A DNA stretch of 64,000 bases from NCBI GenBank assembly GCA_009667805.1, contig CM019075.1:20953615-21017614 (forward strand), read 5' to 3'. This DNA is from Leptobrachium leishanense. Its lineage: Eukaryota; Chordata; Amphibia; Anura; Megophryidae. Shown here in pieces: positions 36,635-47,370 of the stretch (position 1 is the first letter of the stretch; the number at the start of each line of letters is the position of its first letter). The position numbers and the translations under genes were made by a program. The notes beneath the pieces are model-generated. The model searched no databases. It was given only the letters and a program-made list of their open reading frames with translations, and was not told the origin of the DNA.

Positions 36635-37149
36635 GCATCTTCATCTCTATATACAGACACAGTATATATTATATATCTCATTCAATAAAAAATAGTAAAT
36701 TATCAATATCTAATCCTAGGTACGGAGTAGCAGATTTGGAAAGAGATGCCTCGTCTCGGGAGAGGCAGATTTTTTTTCTTTTAATGATCCCTGAGGCTTA
36801 GGATAAGCGCCCCCCACCCCCTCCATTCCCCTTTTTCTCCAAAAAGAGAGTCTCCGTCAGGCCCCCCCCCCCCTTGAAGGCCCGGGACCTTTAGAGAGTC
36901 AGTTCCGGGGTGTATTGAGTTCAGTGGGGAGTGTGGAATTTCGCACACAAAAGCAAAGAAAGAAAAAAAACAAAAAAAAAAAAACTTTTACCCCATCCCA
37001 CCCACATATAAATTTGGTGAGCAGTTGGAAGGTTAATGGGGGGTTTCTGGGAGGGTGGCGGGGATTTAGCAGAAGTGCTGCAATGGACTTAAATCACTCA
37101 AGACTCCCACTCCCGTCAGAGGCTGGGATGAAGGTCACCAGGAGGAAGA
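32700..37149 (-). other. probable ZBTB7B 3' UTR and 3' flank
   Basis: No coding exon. The sequence is rich in A/T and homopolymers (A-run 32900-32939, G-runs near 34150 and 34411, TA-repeat 36600-36635). On the minus strand AATAAA occurs at 34815-34820 and 32856-32861, which would give 3' UTRs of about 2.3 or 4.3 kb; chance matches are likely. Confidence 0.4.
34429..34610. mobile_element. foldback MITE, 182 bp
   Basis: Inverted arms of about 60 bp (CAGGGTTATTCAAAGAGAGG at the left, its complement at the right, continuing through aaaagcaggagaatgactgg). Flanked by TCTAT on both sides (34424-34428, 34611-34615), so a 5-bp target duplication is likely. Family unknown. Confidence 0.88.
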
Positions 37150-37549
37150 CTAGGAAGCATCCAAGACCAGAGGCTGCTCGGGGCTCCCTTCCCCGGAATT
37201 AGGTCGTGGGAGCCCCCAGTAGCGCATCATAGAGAGACGTAGCTCGTCGATCTTCCCGTTGGAGAGGTCGAGGCCTGGTGCTGGAAGGTGGTGCTGTTGA
37301 GGAGTCTCCTCTTTGCGCCGGCGGCGAGTGCGGACCTCTAGGCAATTCTGCCCCTTCATGTGGCGTTGTAGGTGGTCTTCCTTGGCGAAGGCCTTGTGGC
37401 ACAGCGAGCATTCGTAGGGGCGGTCACCTGTGTGGAGGTGCATGTGATTTTTCAGGTCGTAGCTGTGCAGGAAGCGTGCGCTGCAGTGCTCGCAGCAATA
37501 TGGCCGCTCCCCTGTGTGCTTCCTCATGTGAATCTTCAGCTTGTCATTT
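37150..37549 (-). CDS. ZBTB7B: ZBTB7B terminal coding exon (ZF2-ZF4, C-tail)
   Basis: It begins by completing Arg, then [17 protein letters not shown]. Finger 3 is [21 protein letters not shown] (21 residues, 367-387) in outline, and finger 4 ends HMKGQNC, a Cys in place of the last His. Stop at 37150-37152. Confidence 0.95.
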
Positions 37550-38829
37550 CTATGGAGAAAAACAAAAACGCATTAGGCGTTAGTTACCTTGGGTGGAAGC
37601 GTGGCCAGGCATGGAGTACAAGAAGCAGCAAGGCAGACAACATGTAAAACGCGTGGCCCGGAACAGAGACATCGTGGCCAGAAATACAACATAAAACCCA
37701 CAAATGAAAAAAAAATACATAAAGAATTTTTAAAAATAATGAGAAAAAAAAGAGACGAAAAATGTACAACAAAAAATTGCACCCACCTGGTGAACCTCAC
37801 TCCGCAGACCTGGCACACAAACGGTTTCTCCCCGGTGTGGGTACGCATGTGGCGGGGTAGTTTGCCTGCGCCGTGGATGATCTTGTGGCACACTGGGCAC
37901 TCTTGGGGCATCTGCGACCTCCTCTTACTCCTTACCAACTTGTCAGACGCATCAAAGGACGATGGGGCCAGCTCTGGGTTCTCCTGGTCCATCGGATGCA
38001 GGAAGTTGACGTCTGAGGGTTCTTCATCGGACATGATCTCATCAGGTGGAGAGGGTGGAATGAAGATTGGTGGGTTTTCGGTCGCGTACCTTTCATAACC
38101 TAGATTGTTGTCAGGAGGAGGAAGCTCTTCTGGCGAGGGGGCTTCTTGAGGGCTGGCCACCCTTTCTATGGTCTCCTCTGCCATACGATAAGGGCTTCCA
38201 TTCGGCAATCTTATGCTGGGCTTCACCTGCAGGAACTTCTTCCTTCGACGCCGTGGGATGAGCTGCACCGATTTCTGTGGTAGATCCATGGAAAGAGGAG
38301 GTGGGGAGCAGTTTGCCTCTGGAGGTGGGGTGGTGTCTTCTCCATTTTCCTGCAGCAAGTAGCATTCTAGGTACTGTCGAGCATGGATAAATCCTTCCAG
38401 ATCTTCAGCATCTGCCCCCATCTCCTCACGGTCCCCACTGCACTGCAGAATCTCAATGCAGGCGTCAACCACACAAGGGATCTCCAGGAGGCGGGCGGCG
38501 CGCAGCACGTCCCTCATGTTGGCGCTGCTGATTGTCAAGGTGGCTGTGTAAGCAAAGTCCAACAGGGCCCCGAAGGCGTCTGGTTTGAGGAAGTCTAGCT
38601 GGCATACGTCCCGAGGAGGGGCTCCGGGCTGCGTACCTGTGAAGAGTTTGCGGAAGTAGTGGCTGCAGGCCGCTAGGACTGCCCGGTGGGTGCGGTACTC
38701 AAGACCCCGTGTCTTTATGGTGATGTCGCACAGTACACCGCGGTGGCGCTGCTCATTCAAGCCGCTCAAGAGATCGCTGCTGTGCTCTGGGAAGGGTATC
38801 CCGATCAGCTCATCCTCCGAGCTAGCCAT
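37150..38829 (-). CDS. ZBTB7B: ZBTB7B (ThPOK/cKrox) BTB-zinc finger transcription factor, complete coding region
   Basis: Two exons, 38829-37787 and 37549-37150, 480 codons plus the TAG stop. The intron is 237 bp (CACCAG|gtgggt ... ccatag|AAATGAC). The start is ATG at 38829 ([18 protein letters not shown]); an upstream in-frame GTG at 38835 is not used. BTB/POZ is at residues about 18-125 ([31 protein letters not shown]), followed by a Pro/acidic linker. The zinc fingers are at 311-331, 339-359, 367-387 (C2H2) and 395-417 (C2HC), then a 63-residue tail with [10 protein letters not shown]. It is a nuclear DNA-binding repressor; the mammalian protein directs CD4 T-cell fate and represses collagen genes. 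Typical mammalian length is about 540, the linker here being shorter. It converges with DCST2. Confidence 0.96.
37787..38829 (-). CDS. ZBTB7B: ZBTB7B coding exon 1 (BTB domain, linker, ZF1, start of ZF2)
   Basis: It ends in phase 2 inside zinc finger 2 (VCGVRFT|R). A 3' splice site, tctatccgtgacag|GTGACG, lies 6 bases before the ATG (exon starts at 38835 or so), so at least one noncoding 5' exon should exist upstream (higher coordinates). Confidence 0.95.
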
Positions 38830-38835
38830 CGTCAC

Positions 38836-39530
38836 CTGTCACGGATAGAGAAGACAAACACTGAAGGCTTTCCAGCTTTAATCAACAGATCCATAGGACA
38901 GAAACCACTTAAAACACCGGAAACCATTCATAGCCGTTTGCCCAATCCGATCGCAGGAGTTCCTGAGTTAATTACGTTTTCCCTGGTGGTCTCAGCCCCT
39001 GCGTCTGTTTTATAGGACCTGCCACAGCTAGAGATGACCCCATCATGGCATTTTGCAGAGTTTGGGAATCAGCTCTTTCAAGCCGATCCAATCCCAGAAT
39101 CCGAGACCAGCCGGACAGCGAGCGAGGCTCCTCAGCTGGTGTCCAGGTGCCTCTACAGTGATTCTGTGCGTCCGCCCTGCACAAGTAGTCGAGTCCCCGC
39201 AGGAGTCCAGATGCCTCTGCATCCACTTGGCGAGTCTTCCTTGCCTGCTCCATGGCAGGGAAGACCACCCGAGTGAATCCTGAGGCCCCGGAACCCCCTT
39301 CCACAACAGATCAGCCAATCCGGCATTGGATCAGGATTCGGTACTGGCCAATCCTGACTAATGCGCAGACTTGGATCAACAGCCTAAAAATAGCAACCAG
39401 GACATCTCTAGCTACACCAGGGCCGTCACGCTGCTGGTCCCCAACTCCCATGGTCATCTATTGCATTCAAAGACTTCTGGGCATTGTAGGCCATCAACGT
39501 CTGGGAGAGCCAGAGTTTGACATCCTTGTG
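38836..39530. other. ZBTB7B 5' intron / flank
   Basis: No coding exon recognised. This is non-repetitive sequence between the ZBTB7B acceptor and the next MITE. Confidence 0.5.
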
Positions 39531-39539
39531 CTACAGCAG

Positions 39540-39694
39540 GGGGAGAGGGGGGGGGGGTCAGCAACTATGTCCCTCTGGATGTTTTGGAACTACATTTCCC
39601 ATGATGCTAAGCAAACCTAATAAATGACTGAGCATCATGGGAGAGATAGCTACAAGACACCCGGAAGGCCGAGGTTGCTGACCGCTGCGCCAGA
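39540..39694. mobile_element. small hAT-like palindromic MITE
   Basis: gtcagcaac...ctggatgttttggaactaca with tttcccatgatgctaagc, mirrored by gagcatcatgggagagatag and gaaggccgaggttgctgacc. Same family as 11209-11334. Confidence 0.72.
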
Positions 39695-41245
39695 GTCTCC
39701 CCTTTGACATTTTTGTGGCCAATGAAAGTGTTGCTCCATGTGCTTTTACATTTAACCCCTGACAAGCCAACCAATCCAAATATAATCCAAGCCAGGACCG
39801 TCCTGCAGTAACCTGGGTTTACAGATATTTTTGTAGTGCTCCGTCCCCTGAATACATTGTATCTAATACAGCTTTGGATTCCCTGGAAATCTGAGAAGAC
39901 TTGTCACATAAGAGGTTTTCTAGTTTAATACCCTGCAATTTCAGCTGGTTTCCTGCCATGCCCCATCTCTGCAAAGGCGATGCCAACCCTCCTCAACACT
40001 GAACGCCGACAGCAATTCCCACCCGCCTGAAAGTTACGGGGGGGGGGTTAATAAATACAGCCACGTGGAGCACAGAGCCGCCTCGGCCGAAGAAATAGGA
40101 TTGAACACATTGTATGCAGAAAATAAGAAAAGTTATTGCGGCTAAAAACCCCGGCTTTAACCCCTTAAGGACCAAGGGTCTTTAAAGTCGATGCATTTAT
40201 GATGTAACAGATAGGTCATTGGTTTATTTTTATTTTAACCCTTTAAAGGACCAATCAGCCCCTTAAAGCTCATAGTATTACAAACGGCACAAGTGACTTT
40301 TCCCATCCATTCTGTGAACCCCAAAACCTCTGCGGCTCGCCACGTGCCTCTGTACCCATGGTTCCGGGTCTTTGCAGATATAATGCAATTTTACAATGAC
40401 ACGGGTCACGAATGGAGACGCGTGCACGAGTTTAAAAGCCAGGAAGTCATCTTTATAGGAGTATAAGAAGTATTTTAGCAATCCTGGTGACCCTGACGTG
40501 TCTTAATGAACTTACATAAAAGCTCCGGTGAGATCCTGGTTTGAATGCTCGGCACATGCGAGATAACCCTTGTGTCGGCGCGGAAGATTCAAGGCAAACG
40601 TAAGCGCCCCGACCAGCGACTGTGCAGCCCCGACGGTCGATACGAGCCGGCCAGATCAGGAGCAGCGAGGGATGGGCGGCACATTCGCCCACTTCACCTA
40701 TCATGATGTGGCAGATGGGATGTAGGGGATACACTGTAACCGCTTATCTGTAGTTATGGGCTTCTTCCTGGAAGCTGCCTGAACCAACAGCCACTGCGTG
40801 TTAGCCAAACAGAGTTATCTGAGGGCCCGTCACCCCTCCCTGGCCCCCAGCCATGATGTAACAGCCCCGGGGGCCCCTCCTTATGTTTGTCAGAAGGGTG
40901 GGTGCGTGGGGAGGTAGGGGACTGGGATCTAGAAAGACCAGTTCCACCATGGGCTTGCCAGACAAGGCTTACGGGTAAGAGCAGGAGCTAAAGCAAACAC
41001 GCAAGGTGCTAGACCGCAAGCTCCTCGGCCCAGCAGGAAGCGCTCCTCGCTTTGATGACTGGCCTTTTAGAAGAAGCTTCTCCTGCTGGAGCCTGCGTTC
41101 ATGGAAGCTCTCTAGAGAATGGAGCATTTCACCTCCGTCGAGGGATACGGGCATTTCCAACAACTACCTGGCAACTGCTGCATCCTTGGCCAGCAGGCAG
41201 CCACTGCCGCAGCAGATGTTTCAGGAGGGCACCTCCCATGAAGAT
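39695..41245. other. ZBTB7B upstream region, no gene seen
   Basis: Low-copy sequence. No exon with convincing coding pattern on either strand. Confidence 0.5.
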
Positions 41246-41312
41246 CAGTCACTATTCAGACAGCTGGGCATCATGGGAAGTGTAGTTCCAAACCATCTGT
41301 TGTGCCAGACAC
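41246..41312. mobile_element. partial hAT-like MITE (TCCCATGATGC family)
   Basis: ctgggcatcatgggaagtgt followed by agttccaaaccatctg matches one half of the family; the other half is missing or decayed. Confidence 0.5.
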
Positions 41313-42099
41313 AAAGCTCAATCCTAGACCAATCTATGTAGCAATGATTGGCTTATCCGGGAGCCATCCACTAATCCTCCAATCACGAGACTGGTTGCTC
41401 ATTCAGCACGGCTCCTCAGGGGAGGGGCAACGTCTTGGATTGCGGCTCCGGTCCCAATATACATGGCCAGGGCCGCTATGTCATCCTGAAACCTGCCATT
41501 AGTTTGGCTGCACAAGGACTTGACAAAAGGCTGGCACCTCCCGAAGGCAAAGTCTGTGACACCGGCCACAGATATCGACCAGCAGCCCCAGAGAACACCG
41601 AAATATACCAGGATAAGCCTCTAGCACCAGGGTTAAACTGGAATTGCCAGCAGCACCGGTCACATATCACAGCTAGGGGCCAGTAAGACTCGTCAGGCAT
41701 AGAGGGCTCGGCTCCTGTGGGTCACGTTTTGTCTCGCATTCAGGGAACGTCGTACATGAATATTTGTGCAGAACAATCCAGATGATATTTAGGAGTGAGC
41801 AGTAACGGTCAGGGTGACGGCGGCTCCTGGTTTCACCACGTAGTTATTATAAAAAACACAGGGTTTGCACTTTTTATATCATAAAATCCGGGGTCATTAC
41901 TAAAATGTAGGAGCCAGGAAATATTCTGTAGAATAATCCGGAAATGAAGCTCCGGGACTGGTCAAAACCCCGAGGTAATGCCACGAACGTTCATTACATC
42001 ACGCCACGCGGTGTAATATCCAGAGTATATACAATACATATTATCCAGGATCACGGAACACACAGAACCCATTTATATACAGGCAGCAATCAGCATCAC
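41313..42099. other. ZBTB7B upstream region, no gene seen
   Basis: No recognisable feature. Confidence 0.5.
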
Positions 42100-45000
42100 T
42101 AATACACAAACCCAGCATGACGCGTCACTGCGCACATTAATACCACCAAACCAGCATGACGCGTCACTGCGCACATTAATACCACCAAACCAGCATGACG
42201 CGTCACTGCGCACATTAATACCACCAAACCAGCATGACGCGTCACTGCGCACATTAATACCACCAAACCAGCATGACACATCACTGCGCACATTAATACC
42301 AAACCAGCATGACGCGTCACTGCACATTAATACCACCAAACCAGCATGACGCGTCACTGCACACATTAATACCACCAAACCAGCACGCGTCACTGCGCAC
42401 ATTAATACCAGCAACCAGCATGACACGTCACTGCGCCACATTAATACCACCAAACCAGCATGACACTCACTGCGCACATTAATACCAACCAGCCAAATGA
42501 CGCGTCACTGCGCACATTAATACCACCAAACAGCATGACGCGTCACTGCGCACATTAATACCAAACCAGCATACATAGTTACATAGGCTGAAAAAACATG
42601 CGTCCATCGGGTTCAGCCTCCCCACATAACCTACTGCTGTTGATCCAAAAGAAGGCAAAAAAAACAGTCTGAAATGCTTGCCAATATGCAACATACTGGG
42701 AAAAAAAAATGAAGCGTCACTGCACATTAATACTACCAAACCAGCATGAAGCGTCACTGCACATTACTACCAAACCAGCATGAAGCGTCACTGCGCATTA
42801 ATACCTTCAAACCAGCATGACGTGTCACTGCACAATACCAACCAGTATGAAGTGTCACTGCCACATTAATACCAAACCACAAAGCATCACTGCACGCAAT
42901 ACTACCAAACCAGCATGACACGTCACTGCGCACATTAATACTAACAAATCAGCATGATGTGTCACTGCGCATTATTACTACCAAATCAGCATGACGTGTC
43001 ACTGCGTAAATACTACAAATCAGCATGACGTGTCACTGCGTACATTAATACTACCAAATCAGCATGACGTGTCACTGCGTACATTAATGCTACCAAATCA
43101 GCATGACGTGTCACTGCGTACATTAATACTACCAAATCAGCATGACGTGTCACTGCGTACATTAATACTACCACCAGCATGACGTGTCACTGCGTACATT
43201 AATGCTACCAAACCAGCATGACGTGTCACTGCGTACATTAATACTACCAATCAGCATGTGTCACTGCACATTAATACCATCAAACCAGCATGAAGCATCA
43301 CTGCACACAATACTATCAAATCAGCATGACGTGTCACTGCCTACATTAATACTACCAAATCAGCTTGACGTGTCACTGCACATTAATACCAAACCAGGAT
43401 GTGTCACTGCGCACATGATTAACACTACCAAACCAGCATGAAGCATCACTGCACACAATACTACCAAATCAGCATGATAGGTCACTGCACATTAATACCA
43501 TCAAACCAGCATGACATGTCACTGTGCACATTAATACTACCAAATCATGAAGTGTCACTGCACATTAATACCACCAAACCAGCATGAGGCGTCACTGCAC
43601 ACATTATTACTGCAAAACTAGCATGACATGTCACTGCACACAATACCAAGCCAGCATGACATGTCACTGTGCACATTAATACTACCAAATCAGCATGTGT
43701 CACTGCACATTAATACCATCAAACCAGCATGAAGCATCACTGCACGCAATACTATCAAATCAGCATGACGTGTCACTGTACATTAGTACCATCAAACCAG
43801 CATGACATGTAACTGCACAAATACTACCAAACCAGCATGACGTGACACTGCAAATACCAAACCAGTATGAAGCATCACTGCACGTTAATACTACCAAACC
43901 AGCATGACAGGTCACTGCACACATTAATACTACCAAACCAGCATGAAGCATCGCTGCACATTACTACCAAATCAGCATGACGTGTCACTGCACAATAATA
44001 CCAAACCAGTATGAAGCATCACTGCACACATTAATACCAAAACAGCAAGAGTCACTGCACAAATACTTCCAAACAAGCATGACATGTCACTGCACATTAA
44101 TACTACAAACCAGTATGAAGCATCACTGCACACATTAATACCAAATCAGCATGAAGTGTCACTGCACATTAATACCTTCAAACCAGCATGAAGCATCACT
44201 GCGCACAATACTACCAAACCAGCATGACGTGTCACTGCACATTAATACCAAACCAGTATGAAGCATCACTGCACATTATTACTACCAAACCAACATGGCG
44301 CATCACTGCGCCCATTAATACTACCAACTCAGCATGGTGCATCACTGCACACATTAATACTACCAAATCAGCATGACTTGTCACTGCACAATACCATCAA
44401 ACCAGTATGAAGCATCACAGCACATTACTACCAAATCAGCATTACATGTCACTGCACAATACCAAACCAGTATGAAGTGTCAAGGCACACAATACTAACA
44501 AATCAGCATGACGTGTCACTGTGTACATTATTAACACTACCAAACCAGCATGAAGCATCACTGCACACAATACTACCAAATCAGCATGACATGTCACTGC
44601 ACATTAATACCATCAAACCAGCATGACATGTCACTGCACATTAATACCATCAAACCAGCATGACGCGTCACTGCACATTAATACCATCAAACCAGCATGA
44701 CATGTCACTGCACATTAATACCATCAAACCAGCATGACATGTCACTGCACATTAATACCATCAAACCAGCATGACATGTCACTGCACATTAATACCATCA
44801 AACAAGCATGACATGTCACTGCACATTAATACATCAAACCAGCATGACGCGTCACTGCACACAATACTACCAAACCAGCATGACGCGTCACTGCGTACAT
44901 TAATACTACCAAACCAGTATGAAGCATCACTGCACACATTAATACCAAACCAGCATGACGCGTCAATGCACAAATACTACCAAACCAGCATGACGTGTCA

Positions 45001-46190
45001 CTGCACATTAATACCTTCAAACCAGCATGACGTGTCACTGCACATTAATACCTTCAAACCAGCATGACGTGTCACTGCACATTAATACCTTCAAACCAGC
45101 ATGACGTGTCACTGCACATTAATACCTTCAAACCAGCATGACGTGTCACTGCACATTAATACCTTCAAACCAGCATGACGTGTCACTGCACATTAATACC
45201 TGAAAACCAGCATGAAGCATCACTGCAGTGCGCACAATACTACCAAACCAGCATGACGCGTCATTGCGCATTATTACTACCAAATCAGCATGAAGTGTCA
45301 CTGCACATTAATACCTTCAAACCAGCATGACGTGTCACTGCACATTAATACCTGAAAACCAGCATGAAGCATCACTGCAGTGCGCACAATACTACCAAAC
45401 CAGCATGACGCGTCACTGCGCATTATTACTACCAAATCAGCATGAAGTGTCACTGCACATTAATACCTTCAAACCAGCATGACGTGTCACTGCACACAAT
45501 ACTACCAAACCAGCATGACGTGTCACTGCACATTAATACCAAACCAGTATGAAGCATCACTGCACATTATTACTACGAAAACAGCATGACGTGTCACTGC
45601 ACAATACCAAACCAGTATGAAGTGTCAAGGCACACAATACTACCAAATCAGCATGACGGGTCACTGTGTACATTAATACTACCAAACCAGTATGAAGCAT
45701 CACTGCACACATTAATACTACCAAATCAGCATGAAGTGTCACTGCACAATAATACCATCAAACCAGCATGACGTGTCACTGCACATTAATACCGAACCAG
45801 CATGACGCTTCACTGCACAAATCCTACCAAACCAGCATGATGCGTCACTGCACACATTGATACTACCAAACCAGCATGAAGAATCACTGCACACATTAAT
45901 ACTACCAAATCAGCATGTGTCACTGCACATTAATACCTTCAAACCAGTATGAAGCATCACTGCACACATTAATACCAAACCAGCTTGACGCTTCACTGCA
46001 CAAATACTACCAAACCAGCATGACACGTCACTGCATACATTAATACTACCAAACCAGTATTAAGCATCACTGCACACATTAATACTACCAAATCAGCATG
46101 GTGCATCACTGCACACATTAATACTACCAAATCAGCATGACGTGTCACTGCACAATAATACCATCAAACCAGCATGACATGTCACTGAGC
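42100..46190. repeat. 4.1-kb satellite-like array, about 37-bp unit with bZIP-like palindrome
   Basis: The unit cagcatgacgtgtcactgca + cattaataccatcaaac repeats about a hundred times or more with 36-38-bp spacing. The first dozen units are CpG-rich with a perfect 10-bp palindrome TGACGCGTCA; later units are mostly TGACGTGTCA, TGACATGTCA or TGAAGCATCA. A short unrelated repeat is inserted at about 42573-42712. Confidence 0.94.
42573..42712. mobile_element. dispersed repeat inserted in the array
   Basis: atacatagttacataggctg + aaaaaacatgcgtccatcgg, then ctgttgatccaaaagaaggc. This phrase resembles a widespread amphibian interspersed repeat, but I cannot name the family. Array units resume on both sides. 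Confidence 0.55.
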
Positions 46191-47025
46191 ACCTAATCAA
46201 TACTTTAATAAAAAGGTTTGAATATAGAAGTATCTCTGTCCTAGCAGCCTCTGCCAATACACAATGGATTCCGCAGGACACACATGAAATACTTGGTTTC
46301 GGTTTGTGAAATCCTTTCATCCTGTAAAAACGTAATTCTGCTGTGAAAATTAAAAGAACTGTCAGCTGGAGGGACCAATATGAGGGCATTTAATAAGTGT
46401 ATTCAGATGGCGTGCCATAAAGCGATCTAGTGAAACACCTTAAGAGGTTAGAGGGGCAGCAAAGCACGGAAAGAGTAACATACACCCGATGCGGGGAAAT
46501 AAAGGAATAGCTCTACAGATCTGACAACAAGGTTTTAACAAGTGAAGGAAGCTTAAAATTAAGAGGGTCTCCCTCACACATATATATATATATATATAAA
46601 AGCTTCCCAATGCACCTAGACAATGCTTGGGAGACCTAAAGGGCAGAGGGAGGTCACCAATCGAGAGGACGGTCTGCAATAAAAAGCAATCTATCGTCAG
46701 ATATTCCTGGAAAGAGCATACAGAAATGATGGGGGACGTCAGGTGTGATGGTGGTGTATACAGACCATCTCCAGATGCTTATGTGTGTGTACAGAACCGG
46801 CTGGGTGTCATGGCTAGCCGACTCATTAGTTGGGGTGTGGAGTCGTTGATACACCCAATGAAAAAGGCTTGGAACAGGTTTTACAAAAAACCCACAACAA
46901 AATGTTCACGTATTTGACCCAACCCAGACCCTTCAATGAAAGATGGCCACGTAATAACAGACCCTTACAGGAAGTTCAACGATTTGGTTCCAGTAGAGAC
47001 ATCGAGCCACCAGGTAGTGGGTCTG
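46191..47025. other. ZBTB7B upstream region
   Basis: No gene. A (TA)n microsatellite lies at about 46577-46599. Confidence 0.5.
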
Positions 47026-47145
47026 CACCAGGGACACTCAACCTTGGCCCTCCAGATGTTGAGGAACTTCATCTTCCATGAAACAAATCCACTCATTAGG
47101 TCAACATGGGAAATGTAAGTCCCAAATATCTGAAGGGCCAAGGCC
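47026..47145. mobile_element. small hAT-like palindromic MITE
   Basis: Begins cagggacactcaaccttggc and continues cctccagatgttgaggaact; the inverted partner is aacatgggaaatgtaagtcc...tctgaagggccaagg. Same family as 11209-11334. Confidence 0.65.
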
Positions 47146-47220
47146 GAGCGCCCACAAGTCTAGACCCTTGGCAGGTCGTACAGGAGAGGACTTTTGCCGT
47201 CGAGGTGGTAATTGTCGTAC

Positions 47221-47370
47221 CTGAGGTGTCAGCCTCGTCCTCCTCGGTCCCGTGTTCGTTTCTCTCCCCGTTCTCGCTCGCCGTTGTTCAGTCGCCCCAG
47301 ATCAAAGCAGTAGGTTCCTGCTCCCCGAGCCCTCTCGCAGCACGGCGTCCGACGCGACCAAACAATGGCT
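47221..47370 (-). promoter_or_regulatory. CpG-rich patch, candidate ZBTB7B first exon/promoter
   Basis: This short stretch has over a dozen CpGs in about 140 bases, unlike its surroundings and outside any tandem array. Read on the minus strand it ends GACACCTCAG|gtacga at 47221, an acceptable splice donor, and lies about 8.4 kb upstream of the ZBTB7B coding exon, which needs a noncoding 5' exon. This is inference only; no core promoter element was identified. Confidence 0.25.

Noticed and set aside
38830..38835. GTG start two codons before the ZBTB7B ATG
   Set aside because: A non-ATG start just inside the splice acceptor is not needed; the ATG at 38829 matches the family's start.
42100..46190. 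CRISPR-like array
   Set aside because: Units are contiguous tandem copies without unique spacers, and the setting is a vertebrate nuclear genome.
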